DNA of 64,000 bases, taken from assembly GCF_009870125.1 (NCBI RefSeq), contig NC_046683.1:43105869-43169868 (forward strand). Direction: 5' to 3'. Made by a program: the position numbers and the translations under genes. Origin of the DNA: Drosophila pseudoobscura (lineage: Eukaryota > Arthropoda > Insecta > Diptera > Drosophilidae). Below, piece after piece: positions 49,189 to 60,650 of this stretch. A model generated the notes under the pieces. That model made no database searches. It worked only from the letters and a program-made list of their open reading frames with translations, and had not been told where the DNA came from. Position 1 is the stretch's first letter. Each line of letters starts with the position of its first letter.

Positions 49189-50520
49189 CCTACAAGGATA
49201 GTCGGAATCTATGGAATAGCCGCAATTTTGACCCTTTTCATGTGATTAACAAAACAAACAAATTTGTAGACGAAACTACAAAGCAAAAACCGCACAAGAG
49301 CTCAACAAAAATACAATTTGTTGCACCCCGTTGTTCAAAAATAATATTTATGCAACTATTTAGGACTAGCTGAAAATTTACATTACATTTAATGAATGCT
49401 CATTGAAATTCGCCAAATTTACCATTGACATATCTAAAGCTTTTTTTTTTATACATTTAGAAGATATATACAAAAAACCAGGACAATATTATCCCCAAGG
49501 GGAACAGACATTTGCCTTAACGCTGTTGTTGCCTTGAAAACATAGCATTTACAAAACCCTAACCATAAAGGAAAGATATTCCGATTAGCCATTGTTAAAG
49601 AGTGTATCGCACCAGATACTCGCGCACATACACTAATCTGAAGATATTTTTTATATGAATATACATATATATTTATATGGATGAGCTTGTTTAAGACTAA
49701 TCCGACTAATGACACGCAATTAAGAAATATAAATAAATATTTTATATTAAAACTAAAGAAAAATTGTGTTGCCTGTTATATGATGTATAATCTTAAAATA
49801 TGATATATTGTACTATATTTGCATATGCATTAGAGCCCTGCATGAACAGGCAACCGAATCGATTCGATGTTCGCTCTGTTAGAATTGGCGTCTCAGCTTT
49901 CTCATTGCACTAAAACGCTCGCCCTAAGCGGACTGAACGAAGCAGATATCGTAATCATACAAGATACTCGAAGAGCATAGGGGTATATTAGATTTGTGGG
50001 GAACATCAACTGTTTTTAACGTATAGAAGGAAGCGTATTCCGTATATATGTATATCCTTGATCGGCAACAGCAGGTTTGATAATAATAATGGTACATATC
50101 TGTTGATAATATCCTCGAGTTGTTATACATTGTACTGGACTCACTTTTGGCTTGCTTCCGCATAGGGAATAGGGATGATCTTTGGTCATCCCTTAAGAAT
50201 AATCTTTGCCACATTCTCAGTTTCTTGGCCTACCAATGTCGTTCTCAAAGATCGACTCACACTTAAGTATCTGATTCCTTATAGATTGTTTCCATGGATC
50301 CCAAACCTCTGCTTGAAACCTATTTTTAGAACAGGCGATAAAACTTGTCTCATTTTCTCTTTCTACCACATCTCTTTCCTCGTCTCTAAATGTACTGCGG
50401 TGGTTCTTCCTCTTGCCCTGTGACTCTCTTTAGTAGAAGTTCTCTTTCGAATCTCAGCAGCCCATAGTTCTCCGCAAAGTGTTCTGCTTTTGTTTACGAT
50501 TGATTATTTTTAAACAATTT
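49189..50520. other. 3' UTR and intergenic DNA with INE-1-like remnants
   Basis: The 3' UTR of the preceding gene probably ends near the AATAAATAT motifs at about 49730. TAGAGCCCTGCATGAACAGG at 49831-49850, followed by CAACCGAATCGATTCGA, is the reverse complement of a repeat end at about 59815-59850. At 49961-50075 a degraded INE-1/DINE-1 copy is recognisable (AGATACTCGAAGAGCATAGG, then GAAGGAAGCGT). No gene was found. Confidence 0.55.
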
Positions 50521-51124
50521 CATGGTGCGCTTCAGTGAGCTGCACCGCCCCAGAGCTCTCTCCCACAAGAACCAAAAATAAAAGAGTCTTTTTTGGTGGA
50601 TCGGCTCGTCAGTTGCATTGGACCCGCGAGCGATTACGTGCAACTGTGCTGATCGGGTGCACTGTCCTCTTTTCAATTCCGGTCTCCGGAATTTGTGAAT
50701 TACTTCACTCAGAACCAGGAAATGTTTGTCTAATTTAAAGGAAACCAAATACCGTAGCTAGTCCCCCTAAGTGTGTTGTGTTTTAGTTTAAACGAATCAA
50801 ACCTGAAATAATTTGAATTTTTACGTAAAAATTTGTACAACATAACCTGCAACATAGTTAGTGTACGTGTGCCCCCGAGTCCCCGTGTAGTGTGTTTAGA
50901 AGTAAATCAAACAGAAATTAATCCGAAGAAAGCAGAGCCAACGAAACGATCAACAACAAAATGCATCACACTCGCCACACCTCCTAGAGGGTACCGAAAT
51001 ATGCCTAACTGACAGTCGCAAGTGTCAACCCAGACCCAATAAGAGCGGAGCGGCCAAGTTTGCCCATGTGGGCCCGGGAACACGAGGAATAGGCTGTCAA
51101 ATATTTGGTTCAAGGCAGATCACA

Positions 51125-54100
51125 ATGAATCTATATACTCTTTATGACTGGGTAAGACCACACATGTCCGTATTGTACAAGTATGGAAAGCCTTTGAGTA
51201 CGGGCATGACCCCGATGAAGACCCAAACGCATCCATCATTCTCGCTGCCGAATGGGTTCCACTTCACATTACATACAGTCCACAAGCACAAGAACAAGAA
51301 CAAGCACGAGCACGAGCACAGCGTGGTGGCGTCTTGGTCCGTCTGTTTACAGAAGAGATCGAAATTGAATGCGCCTTTGAACTTTCGAACAGGCGTACAG
51401 GGGGTCGAAAAGGCTTTTATAACGGAAGAAAATTACTAATTTCTAAAATACATTAATGGGTTAAGTATGGAAAGCCTACAGTACGGTCTGAAATAATATA
51501 CAACCATCCTCCGGGTTCGTAAATTTATACGAAAGACATCGAAAGTGTAAATGAAAGCACAAACGACATCTATAGCCCATGCCCACTTTTGATATCGATA
51601 TATAATCTCTCAACGTGTATTCATAATTTGCTGTTCTTTTGGTTTATTTGGGTGAAGTGATGCGAAAATAAATTTTCCTATTTCATATTGTATAAATAAA
51701 AACTTTAAGCATAAATGTATATTTATCTGCTATGTTTAATTCCTTTTTGAAATGGCAAGCTCATTAGCAACCGGTTTTAAATCACAAGAATCCTACGATT
51801 TGCGAAAATTGGAGCACGCTCTTTTGTGATTTGACAGTTAATTCGCATCTTCGTATTTTCGATAAATGTATATTGTTTCTAAAATACAATTTTATTTTTT
51901 TTTAAATTAAAATGAAAAAAAAATGTGCATGTATTGGAAGCTTGTCTAACCTGTATAAATCAAAAAAAGTAGAAATTATAAAAAATATTCAGTTTAAAAC
52001 GATAATACAAATCATATTTACATTTTCTGAGTTTGAATTAGACTCCGAATCGGCGGATATCGAATCGAAGCTCTGAATCGAAATTTGTTTTATTTTTACC
52101 AAATGTAAAGACTATTTGTAATAGAATAATGGATCGGATACACAAGAGCTTTACAAAAATCCTTCATCGTGTGTTATACATATAAACCAGTGATCAGATC
52201 GGCACGCACGCAGGCCAAACGGATCATTGTTTAGGGCCAACCAATGTTATACACGTGAGCGGCAGCGCACTTTCCTATTCACATAAGATAGGGCCTTGAC
52301 GACCCCTGATATAACCCTGTAGTACTGGTGGTGGCGATTCGCCATGCCCGAACTACCTAACATACTCTATGAACTCTAGGAACTCTATGGTAAGCGAATA
52401 CCACCCAGCAAGCAAGTTTGATGGGTACCCATGTCGTCAACCACTAGAGGAGTACCCAGATCACTAGTTCTCGGTAAACTATGAGGTGTCCCCATGGTCC
52501 CACGTCCTAGGTTATTGCGGGCAAAAATGGAAATGGGGAAAAACTTTGCTTAGGGTTTGTCCGGGAAGTACTGGTGGTCCTCCGAAACCAGTGATCGGAT
52601 CGGCACGAACATTCACATGTTTTGCGATGCGTTTGTGTGCGTAGACAGCAGGCAGCACGGAAAGTTGTATTGGTGCACGTGTACGTGAGCGGCGGCGCAC
52701 GTTCCTATGCACATAAGATGGCGCCTTGCCGATCGCTAACGCTCGTTGCATGCATTTGTATTGTATTTTCTTGTAACTTTCGCTCACGTGGACATTTTCG
52801 GCAATATACAACACTGCATACATACGTTTGCTAAACTACAAGGTGCCTAAAAACAGTTGGAAAATGTTCATCTTTATGGATCCACCACGGTCGATGTAGT
52901 TCCGTTCTATCGTTATCAGTTGCATAGGTATAATACTAATTCTTCGCATTATCAACTCCACGCCATCTACATGATGGCAACAAATGTTGCCCAAAAACAC
53001 GACAAATGCCAGCGCCTATACTCCACATATAAATGTTGTTTATAAATAAAAAATGGGAGCGCGCCTACGGTGCACGGAACCGCTTGGAACCGCGTTGCAA
53101 AAATGGTCTCTCTCTCTCTCTCTCTCTGTCGCTGTTGCTCTCTCTGGGGCCTCGCCTCTCTTTTATAGTTTTTTTTCCTTTTGATTTCTTACGGATTGAC
53201 TGACGAATTTCAATTGAATGCCTCTTCGGGCAGAGCGCACGGCGGCGCTTTATTTATAAAAGAACTTGCACTGCAGGCGGTCGCGACGTTTCCGTCGCTT
53301 CTCCGAGAAAAAGATAAAAGTGCGGTGCCAGTGCCAGTGGCAGTACCAGTGCCAGTGCCAGGGCCAGTACCAGTGCCAGTGTAGAGTTGTAAAAATACTA
53401 TATGTAAAAATGAGTATGAATATATTTTCATAGCGAACTTTTGCACAATGTGACACATAAGAGCATTGCAATGGTGCATGGACTTTTTGAAGTGACTGTA
53501 AATTGTATTTAATTGAGATAACTTCATCATTGAATCGAATTGAATGAGAGGCGAACATCAAAATGGGCAAACTGCATGTGAGTGTTTGTGGATAAGTGAT
53601 CTTTAGCATCTGTGCACACGAAACCCCCTATATCCTATATTAGGGCCACCTACAGTGCTGGCAGAGTGTGGAAATGTTGATGATTTAATTATTAATAAAT
53701 GAAAAGCCGAAATTCGAATACTATTTCCAGATATTCCCAATGATTAGAGTCCTGTTTTGCAGTTTCTTATCTGGAATTTATATAATTTCTTCCTTGGGGT
53801 TCCTTGCCTGAATAATGCCTCTTCTCCTTTCCCGAACCTCCGAAACCCTATTTCATTGTCACCTTTACGCGTCGCGAATCGTTAATTTAATCATTATTTG
53901 CGTAATATGCGTGCCAATATAGAATGTCCATAAAAAATATCTTACAGAAAAATCAAAGCAAGAAGCACCATTAGCAGGAAAGTTGGGCTAGGTCCTCATT
54001 CGCCTCAATAAAGGGTGTGTGTTGTTATTTGTTGGCAAAGTGCAAAATGCTCAGACGCTCCTCCACCTGGATCCTGAAGCCTGAAGTCTGAAGTCTGAAG

Positions 54101-57100
54101 CCTGGAATGTGTGTCACACCCAAACAACAGCCCAAAAAGAAGGACCAAACTATAGCAACAAATTGAAATTTGCGAGCAGGAAAGCGAGAGTTTTTCCCTG
54201 TCGCACGGCGAACCCGTTGCCATGACTATAAGGGCACATTGTTATCCTGATGTGCGCTATGGTGGGATAGAAGTTTTGGGCTGGAACTTCCTGCCTGACT
54301 TGTCTTTGTTCCGACAAGTTCAAGGACGTTCAAATTGGTTTGTTTTGTGGGTTAGCAGATACTCCCAAGTCGCAAAAGTTTGTCAAGCGTTACGCTCTGA
54401 CCCACATAGCGTATGCGTAATGTTGAAAATATTGCTTCAAATGCATTTGCATTGCCTTGGTGCATGCCCCATTGATACATATACATGTGTGTATATTGTA
54501 CATAGATACGGGTATTCTAAACAAACGATCTCATAAGATATCCAGCTGTAAAATGTAATTGGAAAACGCCTAAATGTTTCCACACACCATTCGAGAACGG
54601 ATGCCAACCCATGTGTGGCACACGTTTCGAACAAACACCTTCCCTGCCCCTGCCGCCATAGATCACTCAAGTGGACAGATTCTTATTTTTTAATTAAGTA
54701 TTGCGGGCAGGTCTAAATATAACTAATTCAACCATATGCAACTTCTCGCAGGGAGCTGCTCTATTGCAACTCTATTACCAAACATAAAAATGTTTCGAAT
54801 GTTTCTAATTATAATATTAAGGGAGATAGATCCCAGCAACAGAGCAGAGCACAGCTGCAATCCATCAAACCAAAAGATGCGTGGGCAGCCTCCACCTCCA
54901 CCTCCACCTCCATGGCTGGCTGATACACACTTGAGATACGGGTCAAGTGGAGATTGGCAGGGGCTCGAGATCGTTGTATCGTCTGTATATCATATTCCCA
55001 ATGTTTGCTCGCATATTTTGCCGAGTAGATGCGGTTGGCTAGTGCCATTCACCCAAGTTTAGTGTGCCACAGACACAGACGTGATGGCAGACCCCGAAAC
55101 CGACAAAAATCCTGACAATGCGTCTCGGACGTCGACAACTGGGTGACATCATTAAGTGGAATTAAAATCAAGAAAAAATGAACATGAAATAGATGGCAAC
55201 AGAAGCGTGCTTGCCTCAAACTTGTGGCACGCTCTATGCCAGCACAAAGCCATTTGTTATTTTTTTATTTTTCATTAGCCAAGACAATAATACGGGGAAT
55301 AGCTTCTGGTTCTATAAACTGAAAAGGCTGTGCACTTGTCCCGGTCAACGCCATCTAGTCTTCCAGGTGTACACACATACTAGAGTCCTGTCTGAATCCA
55401 CAGTATTCAGAAAATCACAGCACAATCCTCATGCCTCTTAATGTCTTTCGATCATTACGAACCCTGCCTTCAGTCAGATTCGGATCGGAAAACGGCCGTA
55501 CCCAGACAAATATGTGTTTTCCAGCAGAGTGCAAAGCAGAAAACCAGCAAGTTATTGTGTGGTTTACTCAACGAGAGTGAGCGCGAAAGAAAAACCGACA
55601 TTTTCGGATCAAACACAGTAAAAACGAGGGGGAACGTTGTGAGTTGCTGCAGAGACCGCAACTCTACAGTTATACCCGATACTAAGTCAGTATACTTTAT
55701 GGGGTCGGAAACGATTCCTTCTGGACGTTACACACATCCATTTTCACCACAAATCTAATATACCCCAATACTCATTTTGAGTATCGGGTATAATTACGAT
55801 ATCTTCTCCGTGCAGTCCGTTTCTAACTGAATACCGAATCGATTCGATGTATACTATATGTAGAAATAATCGAAACCATTAATTTAGTCTTAAATGAAGA
55901 CGGATAAATCAGCCAGCTCATACTTATAGCTGGCTGGCATAGAAACGATCGATCCGCAAGGGTATTTCGAGAATCGACCCCCAAAGCGCAGCCTTCCTTA
56001 CTTTTCAGTTTCCATGACTAAATTTTCATGATGATTACAGATCACATCATTGCTCCGCACGCACAGCGGCAGCGTCAGCTACAAGGCAATCGAGGCAGCC
56101 GAAGAGTTGCCAGCCACATCTCCAGCAACATCCCCAGCAACATCTGGGGCAACATCACGCGTGACTGGGAAGCAGCAGCCACAAAAGCGAGGCGAAGCAT
56201 CCACAAATGTGGAAGTTGAGTTCATACCCACGCTAAATTTTCTGTTCGAGAAGCAACCGAAGAGGCCGGCGGCCGACGAGGCCCAATCGCAATCCACAGA
56301 GGAATTGCAACATGCTGCCAGCGAGGCTGATAACGAGGCTGATAACGATAACGACTCCACGCACACATACATAATCTCGAGGAGCAGCTTGACGCCGGCC
56401 CTCAGCAGCTCTAGCAGCTCCAGCAGCACCCCATACGCCGTTACATCCACGGACACTGCGGAACTATTGAGGCGGCAGAACAATCTCAGTCTCACGGAGG
56501 AAGATCAGACCGTGTCCACGTTTAGTATTGAGCCGCCCACCAGTTCCATGACCATTGAGATGGCCGAGCAACAGACGACGACAACTACAACGACAGCCAC
56601 AGCAACAAGTAGTGCAGAGGTGGCAGGTACAACAACGACGACCACCACAAGCAGCAGCATTGAGGAGGACATCGAAGAGGCCATCGAGATCAGTGAGGTG
56701 GAGGAGCAACTCAGCTCCCACGTCGAATCCCTGTCAGAGGCGGCTGCGTACGGCAGGCCCAAGAAGCAGGAGCAACCAAGTGCCAAAAGTTTGAGCAGCA
56801 ACAATGATGATGACGAGAAGGATGCGGAAGAGTTTCGCATAGATGATTCCCAGCTCTCGGGGGGAAAGTTGGCTCAGCATTTCCTTACGCTGGACGATGA
56901 GAGCGAAGCAGACGATGGTTCCAAGGTTGAGGTTAGTCCATCCTCCTCCAATGATGATGATTTCGATATAAGTCTGCCGATGGAGCAGCCGAAACTAGTG
57001 CACTCCCGCCATGAAGACGAAGATGAAGAGGAACAAGAAGTCGTGGACGAGAGCCTGAGCAACCAAAGCACCACTGATGATGTCTCAGAACTAGCCGAGG

Positions 57101-60100
57101 AGCCGGTCCTGACCAGAGACGAGGAGAGAACCGAGGCCAGTCTGAGTGTAAGTGCTGCACCAGAGACACAGGTGGAAGAGGAGGCCCAGCTAACCGAGGA
57201 GCAGGATCATTCAATGGAGGAAATCGTGGCCACCAACGAGTCCATCGAGGTGACCTACGAAGCCGAGGAGACGGCCAACACATCACAGAAACTGGATCAG
57301 ATAACAGATTTAGATGAGGAGCACGAGCAGGAGCACGAGCAGGAAGCGTCAGAGCTGCAGGACGAGATGGAACAGGATGCGGTCAGAACCACATCCAAGG
57401 TGGAAACGCTCATGCTGCCCTTGCTCCAGGAGTCTCGGGTTATTGAGAACAAAGCAGCCAAAGCCTTGACCACGATGTACCTTCAACCAGAGCCACTCGA
57501 GCTGACCATGCTGAATGTTGACTGCGAGGATGATGACGATGACGATGATGAGGAAAGTTCCCTGCAGCTGATGAAACTGCGCTTGATGGCCATGAATCAG
57601 CAGATCCTCAGCGACAATGGAGTCAAGCTTTCACCCACAGCGGAAGCGGATGGACAAACAAATAGCAGCGCCAGCAGCAATGCGGAGCTCAAGCAAATGG
57701 AGCGCGTGCCCCTGTCAGAGTTCAGCAAAGATGTGCTTGAGGACATAACCGAGGAGAGCGAACGACTGCTCTCCCTCAGTACCACCATCGAGGAGGAGCA
57801 GGAGCAGGACCCACCATCCCTATCCGTATCCCTCGACGAGTCAAAAACACTGCTGCAGCAGGCGGCCAAGGCATCGCAAGGCAGCCACTCCAGCTTGGTG
57901 AGCTTGAACATGCTCAGGCAGCTGGAGGCCAAGGTCCAGGAGCTGCACACCCAGCTCGAGACGAAGGACAACTGCCTGGCCTCGCTGAACCTGCAGCTGG
58001 AGGCGGTTCGCCGGGAAAGCAGTGCGGGGCCAGCCTCGGCCCGGGACTCCAGCTCGCTGATGACCAACTCCACGGAGTACCGAACACTGCAGGAGGATTT
58101 TGGTGGCCCGGTAAGTGATCCTTTCAAATTAATAGACCTATACTAATAAAGCTATCCCGTAATTCCCACAGACGCTGGACATGTATCTGGAGGTGTCCCG
58201 CAGAGACGAGATGATTGCCAAGCTGACCGAATCCCTGCAGCACTCGATGAACGTTCGCGGAGAGCTCCAGGCGGACGCAGATCGTCTGGGAGGCGAGGTG
58301 CAGAATCTGCGCCGGCAGCTTCACGAGGCCATTGATGCAGTGAAGCGCTCGAGTGTCGTGTGGCAAGATCAGGAGTGCAATCCCGGCCAGCGCATTTCGG
58401 AGATATCCATGGATCTGATCAGCGAGAGCGACGATGACCTAGATCGTCACTTTCTTACCGACAACGAGGAGCGAGGATCTCGCAGCTCTAAGGAGCGACA
58501 GCTTCCACTTCAAACTCAGACCATCGAAGACCTTGGCATCCAGCCCCTTCTGCCTGAGTGGACGCCGGCGTTCACCAAGCAGATCGAGCAATTCCAGACC
58601 TACCTCCTGCCGCAAGAGCAGCGGCTCTTCCTAATGGTCCAGCGCAAATTCGACGACTACCTCGGCCAGCAGTTGGCTCTAGTCCGCGAGCAGTGCTCTC
58701 AGGAGTTGAAGATTGCCCGCGATCAGTGGGAGAGCGAGAAGCAGAGAAATCAGCAGTCCCAGCAGGCCACACACGCAAAGGAGGTGGAGGAGCTGCGCAA
58801 GTACTTCGAGCACAAGTGTGCCGACCTCGAGAAACAGTTCTCCGACGATGTCTTCTCACACAAATCCCAACACCTGGCTGGCGACAGCTCTTCGGAGTGC
58901 TCCGAGGTGGATCAATTGCCAGAGGAGGTCGTGGCCTCCTCCGCGGCTGTGGCTGCCTCCTCCAAGGAGACGTCACCTCGCAAGCGCAAACGGGCCGAGC
59001 TCTTGCTGAGTCCCAGTCACAGGCAAATGACTCCATGCGGACTGGATTCCCTGGGCGAGTCAACGAGTCCAGGAAAGCCTAACAAGGAGGTAAGTGGCTA
59101 CCATTCTATCCGATCCGTCGTAGTTATTGATTACGTGGATTAAGCGGATTACATTTTCAAACCCCAAGACGATGCATCTACTCTTAGAGTCTAGACCTGG
59201 ACGCTTGGTATTTCAATATTGAATAACTCTGATAGCCGAAGGCTTTCCCAACACCCCACACAGCTTCCCCTGTTGTTGAAAATACTCGCTTAATTTCGTC
59301 AGATATCTTTCATCCGACAGTTTCTCCCATTTTAAAGAAAAGTGATCCAATGATGATTTTCTCGTCTTTCAATAGTGCTTCTCCGCCCCGCCAGAGAGGA
59401 TCACATTTAATATTTCCCCTAAAATCGAATCGATCCTTGCGATGGTTCGTATTTCCACATTGTAACCGACGTGGCTTAACAATCGCAGAATCGTGCAAAT
59501 GTATCGAAGTACCGGAGGTCTGAATTGGAGACCTGCATAAATCCACAGTATTAAGAAAAACACAGCTATACTCATGCCTCTTTAATGCTTTCGATCATTA
59601 GGAATCCTTCTTTCGAGTCAGATTCGGCTCACTTCGAATCTCTAAAAGCAGAGTGCAACGCAAAGCAAAAAACCAGCAAGTTATTGTGTTGTCTGCTCAT
59701 TCTCTCTACCAGAAAACCAAATTCAGAGTGAGCGCGAAAAAAACCCGAAATTTCGGATCTGGCACAGTAAACATGACGATACTTGCTTCGTTTCTGCCCG
59801 AAGAAAGCGAATTTCGAATCGATTCGGTTGCGTGTTCATGCAGGGCTCTTGCCTGAATGCCTTCCCTGTATTTATCCATGTATTTATCAAACGTACATTC
59901 TTAGAAAGCAACGATTTTCCGTTTTTTAAAAGGGAGCATACAATTATCAATAGCAATACTGGTTGATTGGTGTAGACATATTTACGATTTGAATAAGCTG
60001 TATCTAGAATCTTTAAGAGATTTCCCCAACTATTGTTCCTGTTACAGCAGCACTCTCAGGACATAGCCGAGCTGAAGATCTTCTACCAGACGCACATGCA

Positions 60101-60650
60101 GGAGATGAAGCGCGCCCACGAACAGCAGGTGCGAAAGCTGAGCGATCGCATTAAGTTTTACGAGCGCCGGCAAGGAGACGATGACTACAAGGTAATGATC
60201 CTCTTTCGCACAGAAGTATTCAAGCAGTATTCAAGCAGTGTGTTCGCTCTAATTCTGATTTTTGACTAACTCCGCTAACTGCATGTCCATTCTTGCCGTT
60301 TCTCTGTCGTTTATAATCCAATAAAACAAACCACTAAACACCACACCTACTGTAACTACCTGCATCCACACGACCCACCGTGGAAACAACAACAACTAAC
60401 CCGACCCGCCGATGCGCAGCCTGCCCCCGAATCTCCGCCTCGTACCTGCCCAGATGCAGCCGGGGAGGAGGAGGGTTCGCCGACAGCGGTACCCAACGTC
60501 TCGCTCATCATCATTGACGAGGATGAGCTGAATTTCAACAACGAGTCCCAGGTGATTCAGCGCATTATCGAGGAGTACGAACGGCGATTGCAGGAGCAAT
60601 TGGCGCTAGCCCGCCAGGATATAGCCAACGAACTGGAGCAGCAGATTCAG
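51125..60650 (+). CDS. Plp: Pericentrin-like protein, N-terminal portion
   Basis: Visible coding exons are 56041-58110, 58172-59089, 60048-60191 and 60420-60650, all phase 0 at both ends, about 1121 aa. A 9-codon first exon 51125-51151 (MNLYTLYDW, donor GTAAGA) is phase-compatible with the acceptor at 56040 and is proposed as the start with low confidence. The first large exon is acidic, Ser/Glu-rich and largely disordered. Coiled coil starts near 57905 (LRQLEAKVQELHTQLETK) and continues through every later exon, with the landmark PLLPEWTPAFTKQIEQFQTY. The last donor (60651, GTAAGTGC) leaves the frame open, so the C-terminus, including the PACT centrosome-targeting domain known in the family, would lie beyond the window. 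Plp organises pericentriolar material at centrioles. Identification is from recalled sequence character and neighbourhood. Confidence 0.65.
52187..52735 (+). repeat. Direct-repeat pair of about 120-150 bp
   Basis: CCAGTGATCAGATCGGCACG near 52190 recurs as CCAGTGATCGGATCGGCACG near 52589. Both are followed by ACGTGAGCGGC(A/G)GCGCAC, TTCCTAT(T/G)CACATAAGAT and GCCTTG(A/C)CGA. An AGTACTGGTGGT block also appears at about 52321 and 52568. This looks like two copies of a repeat or a nested insertion. The class is unknown. Confidence 0.7.
53330..53382 (+). repeat. CCAGTG hexanucleotide minisatellite
   Basis: About nine imperfect copies of a CCAGTG/CCAGTA hexamer. It is open in the plus frame as a Val-Pro run but has no gene context. 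Confidence 0.85.
55380..55640 (+). repeat. Dispersed repeat C, copy 1
   Basis: It shares blocks with about 59545-59775 on the same strand: CTCATGCCTCTT, CTTTCGATCATTA, AGTCAGATTCGG, AACCAGCAAGTTATTGTGT, and GAGTGAGCGCGAAA with a following TTTCGGAT. Both copies lie within the Plp region. No coding capacity was seen. Confidence 0.75.
55671..55792 (-). mobile_element. 122-bp INE-1/DINE-1-like deletion derivative
   Basis: Bounded by TATACCCGATACT at 55671 and AGTATCGGGTATA ending at 55792. Between them lies the reverse complement of the left-end sequence of the 25858 element (GGAAACGATTCCTTCTGGAC, TAATATACCCCAATACTCAT). Nearly the whole interior is missing. Confidence 0.85.
59090..60047 (+). other. 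Plp intron containing dispersed repeat C, copy 2
   Basis: Repeat C copy 2 covers roughly 59545-59775. The following TTTCGAATCGATTCGGTTGC and GTGTTCATGCAGGGCTCTT (about 59812-59850) match, in inverse, the block at 49831-49868, which may mark the end of the element. No exon was found in the rest. Confidence 0.65.

Larger units (their letters stand above)
51152..56040. other. Probable Plp first intron / upstream region
   Basis: No convincing exon was found. It contains a direct-repeat pair (52187-52310 and 52587-52735), a (TC)n run at 53107-53127, a CCAGTG hexamer run at 53330-53382, a CCACCT run near 54890-54911, and the repeats listed separately at 55380-55792. If the exon at 51125 is wrong, part of this is intergenic. 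Confidence 0.45.

Noticed and set aside
53181-53384. Plus-strand frame ending in a Val-Pro run
   Set aside because: Produced by the CCAGTG hexamer repeat; no start context or splice sites.
58572-59063. Minus-strand 163-codon frame inside the second Plp exon
   Set aside because: Shadow of the sense coiled-coil exon; Arg/Pro-rich, as expected from the complement of Glu/Gln codons.
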